DNA from: Acidovorax sp. sic0104
GTDB taxonomy: Bacteria; Pseudomonadota; Gammaproteobacteria; Burkholderiales; Burkholderiaceae_C
DNA: 64,000 bases
Direction of reading: 5' to 3'
Assembly (NCBI RefSeq): GCF_019219095.1
Contig: NZ_JAHUWH010000005.1
Span: 1 to 64,000 of the forward strand
Shown: positions 34,635 to 43,666 of the stretch, one piece after another
Position numbering within the stretch: the stretch's first letter is position 1
Layout: each line of letters opens with the position of its first letter
Notes under the pieces: generated by a model
Seen by the model: the letters and a program-made list of their open reading frames with translations, nothing else
Database searches by the model: none
Told to the model about the DNA's origin: nothing
Position numbers and translations under genes: made by a program

Positions 34635-36098
34635 TCACTGGTCACGCGCCGCCCAGTCGACCAGGGCGTCCAGCACGGGGCGGGCCGAACCTGCGTTGGC
34701 ATGGTTGATGACCGCCACCAGCACATAGCGCCGGCCACTGGCGGCGTGCACATAGCCCGCCACCGCCATCACATCACGCAGGCTGCCGGTCTTGAGGTGG
34801 GCGGACGCACGGCTCTGGCTGCGGCGCAGGGTGCCATCGACACCCGACATCGGCAGGGACGCCACGAGGTCGGGCATCACCGGGGACTGCCAGGCCACCT
34901 GCAGCATGCGCGCAAGAGCCTGCGCGGTGAGCCGCGCATCGCGGCTGAGCCCCGCGCCGTTGTCGGCCTGGGGCATCTCCGCATCGCCGATGCGCGCCTG
35001 CCACCAATGGCGCAGGGCCTCGCGCGCGCCATCAAACGTGGCCACGCCGTTCTTCTGCAGTGCCAGGGTGAGGAACACGTGCTGGGCCATCACGTTGTTG
35101 CTGTATTTGTTCACGTCGCGGACCACCTCAGCCAGCGCGGGGGACGTGGCCACGAACGCGGGCTTGAGGCCGGCAGGCACCTTGCCGTCGCGCACGCTGC
35201 CGGTGAGCTTGCCACCCAGCTCGCGCCACATGCCCTCCACCGCCCTCGCCGCAAAGCCGCGTGGGTCGGCCGCCGCGACGGGCCACACGCGTTCACCGCA
35301 GGCAGCCGGGTACACCCCCTGAAAGACCACCTTCGCCGGGTCGGCCAGATCGGCGCGCAGCGCGCCGCGCCAGTCACCGCAGTCGGTGCCGGCCGCCGCC
35401 AGCGCCACAGTGGGCTGGCGCTGCACCGCTGCCAGCGGAGGGTCGTACTGGATGCGTGCAAGCCCTGCAGGAACGTCTGGCACGAAGGTCATGACCGACG
35501 ACTTGTAGTTGAGCAGCAGCGCATCCGGCGCTGCGTTGTAGGGACGCAGCGGCTCGCCGTCGAAGCGGCCCGGGTCGTGCTCGGGCACATCGAAGGCGGT
35601 GCGGTCCAGCACGATGTCGCCCACGATCACCTGAATGCCCTGGGCCTGCAGGCGCCGCATCAGCAGCCACAGGCGCTCCATCACCAACTTGGGGTCGCCC
35701 TGGCCCTGGATGTACACGTTGCCGCGCAGGCTGCCGTCCTGCACCGTGCCCTGTACGTACACGGGGGTGTTCCACACGTAGGCGGGTCCCAGCTGTTCCA
35801 GCGCCGCGTAAGTGGTCACCAGCTTCATCACCGAGGCAGGGTTGACGGGCACCTGGGCGCGGTGCGCCAGGCGGGGCGGTGTGCGTGCGGTGCCCTGTGC
35901 ATCGGTGACGAGCACGCTCAGGGACTCGCGCGGGAGCTTGGCGCGGGCCAGGGTGGCTTCCACTTCGGGAGGGAGCGCCACGGCGCCCCCCCCAGGCTGG
36001 GCATGTACCGCGCAGGCAGCCGCCCCGAACAGGGCCCCCGCCACGGCCACGAACCGCGCCCATCGCCCAGACCGGGCCATTCTCAAAAAATACTTCAT
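34635..36098 (-). CDS. dacB: D-alanyl-D-alanine carboxypeptidase/endopeptidase PBP4
   Basis: A periplasmic class C penicillin-binding protein that trims and cleaves peptidoglycan cross-links. The 487-residue precursor has a signal peptide ending near AVHAQ. The three active-site motifs are SVMK (SxxK), YSNN (SxN, near residue 330) and KTGS (about 434), in the usual PBP4 spacing with the large inserted domain between the first two. It is divergent from the chemoreceptor gene, with 189 nt between. Confidence 0.94.
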   Translation of the reverse strand: MKYFLRMARSGRWARFVAVAGALFGAAACAVHAQPGGGAVALPPEVEATLARAKLPRESLSVLVTDAQGTARTPPRLAHRAQVPVNPASVMKLVTTYAALEQLGPAYVWNTPVYVQGTVQDGSLRGNVYIQGQGDPKLVMERLWLLMRRLQAQGIQVIVGDIVLDRTAFDVPEHDPGRFDGEPLRPYNAAPDALLLNYKSSVMTFVPDVPAGLARIQYDPPLAAVQRQPTVALAAAGTDCGDWRGALRADLADPAKVVFQGVYPAACGERVWPVAAADPRGFAARAVEGMWRELGGKLTGSVRDGKVPAGLKPAFVATSPALAEVVRDVNKYSNNVMAQHVFLTLALQKNGVATFDGAREALRHWWQARIGDAEMPQADNGAGLSRDARLTAQALARMLQVAWQSPVMPDLVASLPMSGVDGTLRRSQSRASAHLKTGSLRDVMAVAGYVHAASGRRYVLVAVINHANAGSARPVLDALVDWAARDQ

Positions 36099-36287
36099 GC
36101 AGGAAGTCTAGGGGAGGACAGCGCCGCCGCGGGCGTGACAGCCGAGCCTGCGTTCGGGGGGTTGGCGTACTTACACTATGCAACCGATGACTCCACGCAC
36201 TGGACGGGCGCTGTGCACACAGGGCGTGCCCCGCTTGCACGCCGTCATCGCCGCCAACACCACGCTACACACAAGGCATCTTTTCCT

Positions 36288-38093
36288 ATGAGCCGACTCT
36301 CCGACCTCTCCGTCGCCAAGCGCCTTGCGCTGGGATTTTCCCTGGTGCTGCTGCTGCTTATCGGCGCCATCGCGCTGAGCATCTCGCGCCTGAATGCCGT
36401 GGCCGACGCCACGCTGGAGATGGTGCAAAACCCCATCAAGACCGAGCGGCTGGTCAGCGACTGGTCCCGCAACCTGCGCTCCGGCATCACGCGCACGGCC
36501 GCCGTCGCCCGCAGCAGCGACCCGGCGCTGGCCGACTTTTTCGCCGAGGACAGCAAGGCCTCGTCCAAGAGTTCGGGCGAGCTGCAAAAGGCCGTCGAGG
36601 AATTGATGTTCCTCGACTCGGAGAAGAAGCTGTTCGCTGAAATTGGTGCGCTGCGCGCGGTCTACCTCAAGAACCGCGACGTCATCTTCGCGCTCAAGAA
36701 GGAAGGCAAGGTAGACGAAGCCAATGCGCTGCTCGAAAAGCAGTTCATGCCCGAGGCAAACAACTACGCCGCCAAGATGGACGAGCTGCTGCGCAACCAG
36801 CGCGAGCAAGTGGACGCGCTGGGACGGGCCATCGAGGAAAACCGCCGGACCAGCCGCCAGTTGCTGGTGGCCCTGGGCGCGCTGAGCGTGGCGGTCGCGG
36901 CGCTTTTCTCGTGGGTGCTGTCGCGTTCGGTCACCGTGCCCCTGGGGCAGGCCTCGGACCTGGCCAAGCGGGTGGCCGCGGGCGACCTGACCGCCACGGT
37001 GCCCCAGCATGGCAAGGACGAGGTGGGTGAGCTCATGTCGTCGCTGGAACTCATGCAGGCCAACCTCGCCAGCGTGGTCAACAACGTGCGGCGCGGCTCG
37101 GAATCCGTCTCCAATGCCAGCGCAGAAATCGCGCAGGGCAACAGCGACCTGAGCGCCCGCACCGAACACCAGGCCAGCGCACTGGAACAGACAGCGGCCA
37201 GCATGGAAGAGCTCAATTCCGCCGTGCGCAACAACGCCGACAACGCCCGCCAGGCCAACCAGCTGGCGATGACGGCCTCCGGCGTGGCCGCCCAGGGCGG
37301 CGCCGTCGTGGGCGATGTGGTGGAGACCATGAAGGGCATCAACGAAGCAAGCCGCAAGATCAGCGACATCATCAGCGTCATCGACGGCATCGCCTTCCAG
37401 ACCAACATCCTGGCGCTGAACGCGGCAGTGGAGGCCGCCCGCGCGGGCGAACAGGGTCGCGGCTTTGCAGTGGTCGCCTCGGAAGTGCGAAGCCTGGCGG
37501 GCCGCAGCGCCGAGGCCGCCAAGGAGATCAAGAACCTCATCCAGGCCAGCGTGGACCGTGTCGAACACGGCACGGCACTTGTCGACAAAGCGGGCGAGAC
37601 CATGTCCGAGGTGGTGAGCAGCATCCGCCGCGTCACAGACATCATGGGCGAGATCAGCGCTGCCAGCAGCGAGCAAAGCGCCGGTGTCGCGCAGGTGGGC
37701 GAGGCCGTCACCTCGATGGACCAGGCCACGCAGCAGAACGCCGCGCTGGTCGAGGAAATGGCAGCCGCCGCCAGCAGCCTGCGCACCCAGGCGCACGACC
37801 TGGTCCAGGTGGTCGCGGTGTTCAAGCTCTCCGGGGACCAGGAACGTCCAGCCCCCGGTTCTGTTTCTGCGTCCGTTTCTGCCCGGACAGCGCCAAGCCC
37901 GGCCGCCGCGCCCGCACGCCCCACCGCTGCGCGCCCCACGGTGGCCAAGGCACCTGCGAAGGCGGCCATTCCCCGCACCCAACCAACCGCCGCGCCACGG
38001 CCATCGGCCCCCGCCCTGGCATCGCCGGCCGCGCCAGCGCCCGCCCAGCGCCCACAGCAACAGGGCAGCGACGACGACTGGGAATCCTTCTGA
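36288..38093 (+). CDS. Methyl-accepting chemotaxis protein
   Basis: A transmembrane chemoreceptor of 601 residues. Segments: TM1 about 12-33, a periplasmic four-helix (4HB) sensor of about 155 residues, TM2 about 191-211 and HAMP about 212-265. The methylation and signalling helices follow, with the tip [37 protein letters not shown] Pro/Ala-rich linker of some 60 residues leads to the C-terminal SDDDWESF, matching the WxxF pentapeptide that tethers CheR/CheB. The ligand is unknown. The stop is followed by a CCCTTGC/GCAAGGG hairpin (38095-38120) without a T run. Confidence 0.95.
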   Translation: MSRLSDLSVAKRLALGFSLVLLLLIGAIALSISRLNAVADATLEMVQNPIKTERLVSDWSRNLRSGITRTAAVARSSDPALADFFAEDSKASSKSSGELQKAVEELMFLDSEKKLFAEIGALRAVYLKNRDVIFALKKEGKVDEANALLEKQFMPEANNYAAKMDELLRNQREQVDALGRAIEENRRTSRQLLVALGALSVAVAALFSWVLSRSVTVPLGQASDLAKRVAAGDLTATVPQHGKDEVGELMSSLELMQANLASVVNNVRRGSESVSNASAEIAQGNSDLSARTEHQASALEQTAASMEELNSAVRNNADNARQANQLAMTASGVAAQGGAVVGDVVETMKGINEASRKISDIISVIDGIAFQTNILALNAAVEAARAGEQGRGFAVVASEVRSLAGRSAEAAKEIKNLIQASVDRVEHGTALVDKAGETMSEVVSSIRRVTDIMGEISAASSEQSAGVAQVGEAVTSMDQATQQNAALVEEMAAAASSLRTQAHDLVQVVAVFKLSGDQERPAPGSVSASVSARTAPSPAAAPARPTAARPTVAKAPAKAAIPRTQPTAAPRPSAPALASPAAPAPAQRPQQQGSDDDWESF

Positions 38094-38236
38094 ACCCTTG
38101 CGGCGCTGCGGGAGCAAGGGCGAAAGCACGATCAGCCAACCCGGTACAGCCAAAGCCCTGGCGCCCCGCCCCGAGCAGCGGCCAGGCTTGCGCCAGGGCA
38201 GTCCGATGCCGGCCCGCGCGGCCGGATAATCCACGG

Positions 38237-39235
38237 ATGCGCTTTTCCCCTCGTGCCACAGGCCTGCTGGCGGCTGTCGTGACGGTCACCATCTGGACGG
38301 GCTTCATCGTCATTGCCCGGGCCTCGGCGCAGCGCACGCTCACGCCGTTCGATATCGCCCTGCTGCGCATCGCAGGCGCCAGTCTGGTGCTGCTGCCCTG
38401 GGGGTGGTGGATGGTGCGCCGCCGCCAGGCGGCCGCGGGCACCGCGGCACCGCCGTCGAGCCTGGCAGGCATCTCGCCCCTGCCCCTTCGCACCACGGCG
38501 CTGCTGGGCACTTTCGGCGGACTGCTCTACGCCATGCTGGCCTATGCCGGCTTCTTTCATGCGCCGGCCACGCACGCGGCCGTGCTCATGCCCGGCAGCC
38601 TGCCGCTGTGGACCGCGCTGCTGGCCGCCGTGCTGCTGCGCGACCGCATCACACCGTTGCGCGCCGCCGGGCTCGCGCTGATCGTGGCCGGAGACCTGCT
38701 GGTGGGCGGAAGCAGCCTGCTGGCAGCTTTCGCAGGCGGTGACGTGTGGAAGGGCGACCTGCTGTTCATGTCCGCCGCCGCGTGCTGGGCCGCCTACAGC
38801 GTGATGGCGCGGCGCCACGCGGTGGACGCGGTGCAGGCCACCATCGCCATCACCGCGTTCGCGTGCCTGGCGTATGTGCCGTCGTATGCGCTGCTGGCCG
38901 GCCTGGGCGTGGTCTCCAGCCGCCTTGCGCTGGCGCCGTGGAGCGAGATCCTGTTCCAACTGGCGTTCCAGGGCGGCGGCTCGGTGGTCATCTCCGGCAT
39001 CGCCTTCACACGCATGATCCAGCACTTCGGCCCCGTCCGCTCGACCATGATCACGGCACTGGTGCCCGGGCTGTCAGCCTTCGGGGCCGTGATCTTTCTG
39101 GGCGAGCCACTGCACTGGAACCTGGTCGCCGGGCTGTTGCTCGTGACGGCGGGTATCCTGCTGGGCGTACTGCGCAAGGCTCCGCCAGCGGCTGCCACAC
39201 TTCAGGCCTGCGCGTGCGGCCGTCCTACCCCGTAA
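38237..39235 (+). CDS. EamA/DMT-family transporter
   Basis: A ten-segment drug/metabolite transporter family protein of 332 residues. Two EamA repeats are visible: residues 6-150 (ATGLLAAVVTVTIWTGFIVI start) and 176-310 (FMSAAACWAAYSVMARRHAV start, ending EPLHWNLVAGLLLVTAGILL GV). The EPLHW stretch before the last helix is typical. Probably an exporter or permease for metabolites; no neighbour suggests a substrate. It is 8 bp upstream of tsaB on the same strand and may be cotranscribed. Confidence 0.9.
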   Translation: MRFSPRATGLLAAVVTVTIWTGFIVIARASAQRTLTPFDIALLRIAGASLVLLPWGWWMVRRRQAAAGTAAPPSSLAGISPLPLRTTALLGTFGGLLYAMLAYAGFFHAPATHAAVLMPGSLPLWTALLAAVLLRDRITPLRAAGLALIVAGDLLVGGSSLLAAFAGGDVWKGDLLFMSAAACWAAYSVMARRHAVDAVQATIAITAFACLAYVPSYALLAGLGVVSSRLALAPWSEILFQLAFQGGGSVVISGIAFTRMIQHFGPVRSTMITALVPGLSAFGAVIFLGEPLHWNLVAGLLLVTAGILLGVLRKAPPAAATLQACACGRPTP

Positions 39236-39243
39236 CCTGCTCC

Positions 39244-39951
39244 ATGAACCTGCTTGCCTTCGACACCAGCACCGACGTCATCTCCATCGCCGTACAGAGT
39301 GGCGATGCCGTGCTGCAACACCAGGGGCCAGGCGGACCGCTGGCCTCGGCCACACTGATCCCTGCGGTGCGCAGCCTGATGGCGCAGGCGGGCATCACGT
39401 TCGACACGCTCGATGCACTGGTCTTCGGGCGCGGGCCGGGCTCCTTCACCGGCCTGCGCACTGCCTGCGCCGTGGCGCAGGGCCTGGCGTTCGGCGCGCG
39501 CGGCGGCCAAGGGGTGCCGGTGCTGCCCGTGGACACCCTGCTGGCCGTCGCCGAGGAAGCGCGCGCGCAGCACGGCTGCACCCAGGTCGTGGCCGTGCTG
39601 GATGCACGCATGGACGAGGTCTATCACGCCCGATTCGAATGGCAGGCCGCCGAAGGCCGCTGGCTCGCAGATGCCGACTTCGGGCTGGGCGCTCCACAGA
39701 CAGTGCAGCCGCCGCCTGGCTGGACCGTCGCGGGCAATGCGCTCGCGCCCTACGGCGAGCGCCTGGCGCCCGCCTTTGCCCACGTGGCCGTGCTGCCCAC
39801 CGCCGCCGCCCTGCTGCGCCTGGCGCCCGCCCTGCTGGCCGCTGGTGGCGCGGTGCCCGCCAGCGATGCGCTGCCGCGCTACATCCGCGATAAAGTGGCG
39901 CAAACCACGGCCGAGCGCGCAGCACAGCGCGCTGCCTCCACCCCGTCATGA
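39244..39951 (+). CDS. tsaB: tRNA threonylcarbamoyladenosine biosynthesis protein TsaB
   Basis: A partner of TsaD and TsaE in making t6A at position 37 of tRNAs. The 235-residue protein has the degenerate ASKHA fold: LLAFDTSTDVISIAV at the start and FGRGPGSFTGLRTACAVAQG LAFG near residue 65, both diagnostic. The start ATG at 39244 matches the family. Its stop overlaps the rimI start (ATGA), a common pairing. TsaC/Sua5 lies at 28.6 kb; tsaD and tsaE are not in the window. Confidence 0.95.
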   Translation: MNLLAFDTSTDVISIAVQSGDAVLQHQGPGGPLASATLIPAVRSLMAQAGITFDTLDALVFGRGPGSFTGLRTACAVAQGLAFGARGGQGVPVLPVDTLLAVAEEARAQHGCTQVVAVLDARMDEVYHARFEWQAAEGRWLADADFGLGAPQTVQPPPGWTVAGNALAPYGERLAPAFAHVAVLPTAAALLRLAPALLAAGGAVPASDALPRYIRDKVAQTTAERAAQRAASTPS

Positions 39952-40427
39952 GCGCCTTGCCCACCCCCCCCACAGCCGCGCTGGAAGCGCGCTTTGAAAG
40001 CCTCACACTCGCTCGGCTGGACGCCGTGCTGGCCGTGGAGCAGCGCGCCTACTCCCACCCGTGGACGCGCGGCAACTTCACCGACGCCCTGGCCTCGGGC
40101 TATCAGGCGCAGGTGCTGATGGCGGGCGACCACCTGCTGGGTTACTTCGTGGCGATGCTGGGGGTGGAGGAAGTGCACTTGCTGAACATCACCGTCGCCC
40201 CCGAGTACCAGCGCCAGGGCTGGGCGCGCATGCTGCTCGACGCCCTGGCCGTGTGGTCGCGTGGGCGCGGCGCGCAGTGGCTGTGGCTGGAGGTGCGCAC
40301 CAGCAACCTGCGCGCCCATGGCATCTATCTGGCCTATGGCTTTCGCCGCGTGGGCGAACGCAAGCGCTACTACCCCGCCGACCACGGCCAACGCGAAGAT
40401 GCGGTGGTCATGAGCTTTGCGCTATGA
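39948..40427 (+). CDS. rimI: Ribosomal protein S18-alanine N-acetyltransferase RimI
   Basis: A GNAT-fold acetyltransferase modifying the N-terminus of ribosomal protein S18. The 159-residue product shows the acetyl-CoA pyrophosphate loop VAPEYQRQGWARMLL, the EEVHLLNITV strand and the C-terminal SNLRAHGIYLAYGFRRVGER KRYY segment. It is translationally coupled to tsaB. The uracil-DNA-glycosylase-like gene follows 21 bp downstream, the usual order in Burkholderiales. Confidence 0.95.
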   Translation: MSALPTPPTAALEARFESLTLARLDAVLAVEQRAYSHPWTRGNFTDALASGYQAQVLMAGDHLLGYFVAMLGVEEVHLLNITVAPEYQRQGWARMLLDALAVWSRGRGAQWLWLEVRTSNLRAHGIYLAYGFRRVGERKRYYPADHGQREDAVVMSFAL

Positions 40428-40448
40428 ACCACGCACCCTGCCCCATCC

Positions 40449-41219
40449 ATGTTGTCGTCCATGAGTAGTCTCCACCTCGATGCGCGGCAGCGCGCCATGC
40501 TGCAGGAAATGGGCGTGACCGTCTGGGGCCCGCCGGACGCAGCGCGGCCAGCGCCCACCGTGCTCGCACCGATGCAGGTGCCGCCAGTGCCCCGCGTCGC
40601 CCTGCCCGTCTCCGCCCCGCCCCCCGTGGCCATGGCGCCCGCAGCTGTGCGGGCGGACCCAGCGCCAGCGCCGCCGGCACCGGTGGCTTCGCCCGCAGCG
40701 GCCGGCGCGGGCGCGCCCGCGCTGCGGCTGCATGCCGCACAGGCGCTCTATCCCCAGGCGGACCCAGCCCAGGCACCGGCCGAACTGGGCGCTGGTTGGC
40801 TCGTGGTGGCCGAGAGCACCACACCCACCGACCCGCTCGCGGGCGACGCCGGCAAGCTGATGGACAACATGCTGCGGGCCATGCAATTGCACAGGCACCC
40901 GCGCGTCTACATCGCGGCGCTGGAGCGCTCTGCCCCCGGCACACCGGGCACCGACGCCATTCCCGAAAGCCTGGCCGAAACCGTGGCCCGCCTGCAGCCC
41001 GCGATGGTGCTGGTGCTCGGCCACATCGCGGCGCGTGCCGCCCTTGGCCGCACCGAGCCCCTGGGGCGCCTGCGCGCCGAGTTGCACCAACTGGCGGGCT
41101 GCCCGGCCGTGGTGACGTACGACCCGGCCTTCCTGCTGCGCTCGCAGGACATCAAGGCCGCCGCCTGGGCCGACCTGTGCCGCGCGCTGGCCACCGTGCG
41201 CACACGCCGGGCCGCCTGA
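40449..41219 (+). CDS. Degenerate uracil-DNA glycosylase family 4-like protein
   Basis: A 256-residue protein with an N-terminal MLQEMGVTVWGPP motif, a Pro/Ala-rich linker and a C-terminal domain in the position and order of family-4 uracil-DNA glycosylases. The expected GEAPGxxE loop reads VVAESTTPTDPLAGDAGKLM, the cysteine-rich Fe-S segment reads IAALERSAPGTPG, and the usual TYHPAxLLR reads TYDPAFLLR. The four cluster cysteines are absent (Cys occurs only in LAGCP and LCRA), and the catalytic His is Asp. So the base-excision activity is probably lost. The alternative start at 40461 would drop four residues. Confidence 0.75.
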   Translation: MLSSMSSLHLDARQRAMLQEMGVTVWGPPDAARPAPTVLAPMQVPPVPRVALPVSAPPPVAMAPAAVRADPAPAPPAPVASPAAAGAGAPALRLHAAQALYPQADPAQAPAELGAGWLVVAESTTPTDPLAGDAGKLMDNMLRAMQLHRHPRVYIAALERSAPGTPGTDAIPESLAETVARLQPAMVLVLGHIAARAALGRTEPLGRLRAELHQLAGCPAVVTYDPAFLLRSQDIKAAAWADLCRALATVRTRRAA

Positions 41220-41358
41220 CCTCGCCCTGACCCCCCCGCCGCGCCGCCCACGTGCGGCGGGAACTGGACAGCGCCTGGCGGAGTCTCTCACTGCATGCTC
41301 CAGCGCATGAAATCACCGCCCCGTGCCACCCGGCGCCACGGCCAGGCAAGGGGTCCGG

Positions 41359-41367
41359 TGCCATAAT
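41359..41367 (+). promoter_or_regulatory. Putative extended -10 promoter of corA
   Basis: TGCCATAAT (TGn plus CATAAT) lies about 155 nt upstream of the corA ATG, which would give a long 5' leader. The -35 region shows no good hexamer, as is common for extended -10 promoters. Confidence 0.45.
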
Positions 41368-41400
41368 CCGCCGCTTGCCCATTTTTTATTGATTGACGGA

Positions 41401-41478
41401 GAAAGCTCCTTGGAAACCTACCCCAGTTGGTAGCTTTCAGCTCCCCGGCCTGCCGCCGTGGGGTTTGAAAGCACCCCA
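41401..41478 (+). promoter_or_regulatory. Structured leader upstream of corA
   Basis: Three pairings are visible. GAAAGCT (41401) can pair with AGCTTTC (41432). CTACC (41418) can pair with GGTAG (41429), overlapping the former so the two compete. TGGGGT (41459) pairs with ACCCCA (41473) around an 8-nt loop. A GGGAG ribosome binding site precedes the corA ATG further downstream. It is a candidate cis-regulatory RNA; I do not recognise it as the M-box or another named riboswitch. Before 41359 the 303-nt gap shows nothing else. Confidence 0.4.
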
Positions 41479-41522
41479 TGACCCCCACCGCTGCAGATGC
41501 CACATAACAAGGGAGTGAGCCC

Positions 41523-42512
41523 ATGCTCAACATCTTTTCGCTCGCCAATGGCCGGCTGGTCCAGGAAGAAATCGAATCCCTGGAAGAACTGACCCGCTTC
41601 CAGCCCATCTGGGTGGACCTGGAAGCCCCCACACTCGAAGAAAAACGCTGGATCAAGCAGCACTACGGCCTGTCCATCCCGGAGGATGCGATGGACGAGG
41701 ACATCGAGGAATCCGCCCGCTTCTACGAGGAAGACAACGGCGAGCTGCACATCCGCAGCGACTTCCTGATCGACGACGACGAAGATCCTCGCTCGGTGCG
41801 TGTGGCCTTCATACTGAACCAGCACAACGCCCACCTCAAGAGCCGGGGCGTGCTGTTTTCCATCCACGACGAAGACGTGCCGGTGTTCCGCCTCTTGCGC
41901 ATGCGCGCACGCCGCGCGCCGGGGCTGATCGAGGACGCCAAGGAAGTGCTGCTCAAGCTCTTTGACGCCGACGCCGAATACTCGGCCGACACGCTGGAGA
42001 ACATCTACGACGAGCTGGAAAAAGTCAGCAAGCAGGTGCTGGCCGCCGACGTGACCGACGCCCGTGCCGGCGAGGTGCTGGCCGCCATCGCCCGCCAGGA
42101 AGACTTGAACGGCCGCATCCGCCGCAACGTGATGGACACCCGCCGCGCGGTGAGCTTCATGATGCGCAGCAAGATGCTCAACTCCGAGCAGTTCGAGGAA
42201 GCCCGCCAGATCCTGCGCGACATCGAATCGCTGGACAACCACACCGCTTTTCTGTTCGACAAGATCAACTTCCTGATGGACGCCACGGTCGGCTTCATCA
42301 ACATCAACCAGAACAAGATCATCAAGATCTTCTCGGTGGCCAGCGTGGCCCTCTTGCCGCCCACGCTGATCGCGAGCGTGTACGGCATGAACATGAAGTT
42401 CCCCGAGCTGGAGCTGCTGGGGCCGGCGGCTTATCCGTATGTGATCGGACTCATGCTGGCGAGTGCGCTCGGGCCCATGTGGTACTTCCGCAAACGCGGC
42501 TGGTTGAAGTAG
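41523..42512 (+). CDS. corA: Magnesium/cobalt transporter CorA
   Basis: A pentameric inner-membrane Mg2+ channel. The 329-residue protein has the long cytoplasmic funnel domain, rich in acidic residues, and two C-terminal membrane helices. The signature YGMNMKFPEL follows TM1 and a short basic C-terminus (FRKRGWLK) closes it. The family's GMN motif is intact. The start has a GGGAGTGAGCC site. The gene is single, with a structured leader upstream and a GC-rich 3' repeat downstream; mtnN is convergent. Confidence 0.96.
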   Translation: MLNIFSLANGRLVQEEIESLEELTRFQPIWVDLEAPTLEEKRWIKQHYGLSIPEDAMDEDIEESARFYEEDNGELHIRSDFLIDDDEDPRSVRVAFILNQHNAHLKSRGVLFSIHDEDVPVFRLLRMRARRAPGLIEDAKEVLLKLFDADAEYSADTLENIYDELEKVSKQVLAADVTDARAGEVLAAIARQEDLNGRIRRNVMDTRRAVSFMMRSKMLNSEQFEEARQILRDIESLDNHTAFLFDKINFLMDATVGFININQNKIIKIFSVASVALLPPTLIASVYGMNMKFPELELLGPAAYPYVIGLMLASALGPMWYFRKRGWLK

Positions 42513-42595
42513 CCCCCCTGTGGCGCTGGGCGCCTCCCCCCCCAGGGGGGACGCCTCCGGTGGACCGGCGAAGCCGGATCCACGGTGGCGCTGGC
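42513..42595 (+). repeat. GC-rich gene-3' repeat, corA copy
   Basis: It follows the corA stop: CCCCCCTGTGGCGCTGGGCG CCTCCCCCCC, GGGGGGACGCCTCCGGTGGA, CCGGCGAAGCCGGATCCACG, GTGGCGCTGGCG. The hairpin arms have changed together (GGCGC/GCGCC). The remaining 180 nt up to copy G contain no feature I recognise. Confidence 0.7.
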
Positions 42596-42779
42596 GATGA
42601 GGGCGGAGGGTGAATTGGCGGCGCACCCTTTTTCCAGGGAGCGCCATTCGCTGCGCTCTGGCGGGGTACCGGCGGTGGGGTGCCTTCTGCAGGCGGGCTA
42701 GCTGGAGTCTTGGGTGAGCTAGGTCGGCGGCTGCTGGATGAAGGCGGCGGCGCCCCCTCATGAAAATACTCAATTTTTA

Positions 42780-42838
42780 AGCCAAAACACCTTCTACCGC
42801 TTGCCTATAAAGCACCAGTAGCTACACATTTCATAGCG
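42780..42838 (-). repeat. TTGATAGCT-family repeat, copy G, overlapping the mtnN stop
   Basis: On the plus strand: AGCCAAAACACCTTCTACCG, CTTGCCTATAAAGCACCAGT, AGCTACACATTTCATAGCG. The minus-strand end GCTATGAAATG contains the mtnN stop codon, so the element and gene overlap by about eight bases. Confidence 0.75.
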
Positions 42839-43574
42839 ACTGCAGCAACTTGCCGACGATGTGCTCTGCGTACCGGCTGGCCACGGTTTGGATGAACTGG
42901 GGGAAATCGACGTGGGCGGTGTCGTCGGCGCGGTCGGAGATGGTGCGGGCGGCGGCGAAGGGGATGTCGTAGTCGCGGCAGACCTGGGCGACGGCGGCGC
43001 CCTCCATTTCAACCGCCAGCACCTCGTGGCCGGCGGCGCGCAGGGCGTCGCGCAGGCTCAGGGACTCGTGGGCGCTGGAGACGAAGCGGTCGCCGCTGGC
43101 TATCAGGCCCTTGTGCGCGCTGCGGGGCACCGACGAAGAGCCAGACTGACCGCTATCGCTTGATACACAATCGCGAGCAGCTATCAAAAGCAGAGCAGAA
43201 AGATTCGCATCGCATTCCAGCAGCGACCGTGCGTAGCCGGGCAGCTCCCAGCGCGGAAACAGGGGCGAGGCGTCCATGTCGTGCTGCAGGTACGTCTGCG
43301 CTACCACCACGTCGCCCACGCGCACTGCGTCGCCCAGCCCGCCCGCCACGCCGGTGAACACGATGCGCGCGACGCCGAAATGCTCGATGAGCGCCGTGGC
43401 CGTCGTGGCCGCCGCCACCTTGCCGATGCCCGAGAGCGCCAGCACGACAGACCGCCCGTGCAACTCGCCGCGCCAGAACGAGCGGCCGGCGCGGGTGATG
43501 CGCTGGGGGTGCTGCAACGCGTGGACCAGCCCGGCCTGTTCTTCGGGAAGGGCGCTGAGGATGGCGGTGCTCAT
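42831..43574 (-). CDS. mtnN: 5'-methylthioadenosine/S-adenosylhomocysteine nucleosidase
   Basis: Cleaves adenine from MTA and SAH, in methionine salvage and quorum-signal metabolism. The 247-residue protein shows MSTAILSALPEEQAGLV at the start, FTGVAGGLGDAVRVGDVV in the middle and the catalytic VEMEGAAVAQVCRDYDIPF AAARTISDRAD region. Between LECDANLSA and AHKGLIASGD lies a Ser-rich segment (ARDCVSSDSGQSGSSSVPRS) encoded by a TTGATAGCT repeat copy; homologues there are less conserved. Start chosen at 43574, matching the family. The stop falls inside another copy of the same repeat. speD, an MTA-generating pathway gene, is elsewhere in the window. Confidence 0.94.
   Translation of the reverse strand: MSTAILSALPEEQAGLVHALQHPQRITRAGRSFWRGELHGRSVVLALSGIGKVAAATTATALIEHFGVARIVFTGVAGGLGDAVRVGDVVVAQTYLQHDMDASPLFPRWELPGYARSLLECDANLSALLLIAARDCVSSDSGQSGSSSVPRSAHKGLIASGDRFVSSAHESLSLRDALRAAGHEVLAVEMEGAAVAQVCRDYDIPFAAARTISDRADDTAHVDFPQFIQTVASRYAEHIVGKLLQSL
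43147..43190 (+). repeat. TTGATAGCT-family repeat inside mtnN
   Basis: GACCGCTATCGCTTGATACA followed by CAATCGCGAGCAGCTATCAA AA carries the TTTTGATAGCTGC end on the minus strand and the core CGCTTGATacaCAA. The frame is maintained. Confidence 0.7.
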
Positions 43575-43593
43575 GGCTTGGAATTCCCAGGGG

Positions 43594-43621
43594 ATCAAAA
43601 CAAAGGCGGCCGAGGCCGCCT
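43594..43621 (-). terminator. Probable terminator of fadD
   Basis: On the minus strand AGGCGGCC-TC-GGCCGCCT (43604-43621) is followed by TTGTTTTGATC. It lies 46 nt after the fadD stop and upstream of mtnN. Confidence 0.7.
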
Positions 43622-43666
43622 GGTGGCCGCCCCGGGTCACGGGGGCGGGACTGTTGAGCGGGGTTT

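Noticed and set aside
34701..36287. A long N-terminal extension of the chemoreceptor reading frame
   Set aside because: The frame runs open upstream only as the antisense of dacB; the receptor's own start at 36288 gives the normal TM1 and length.
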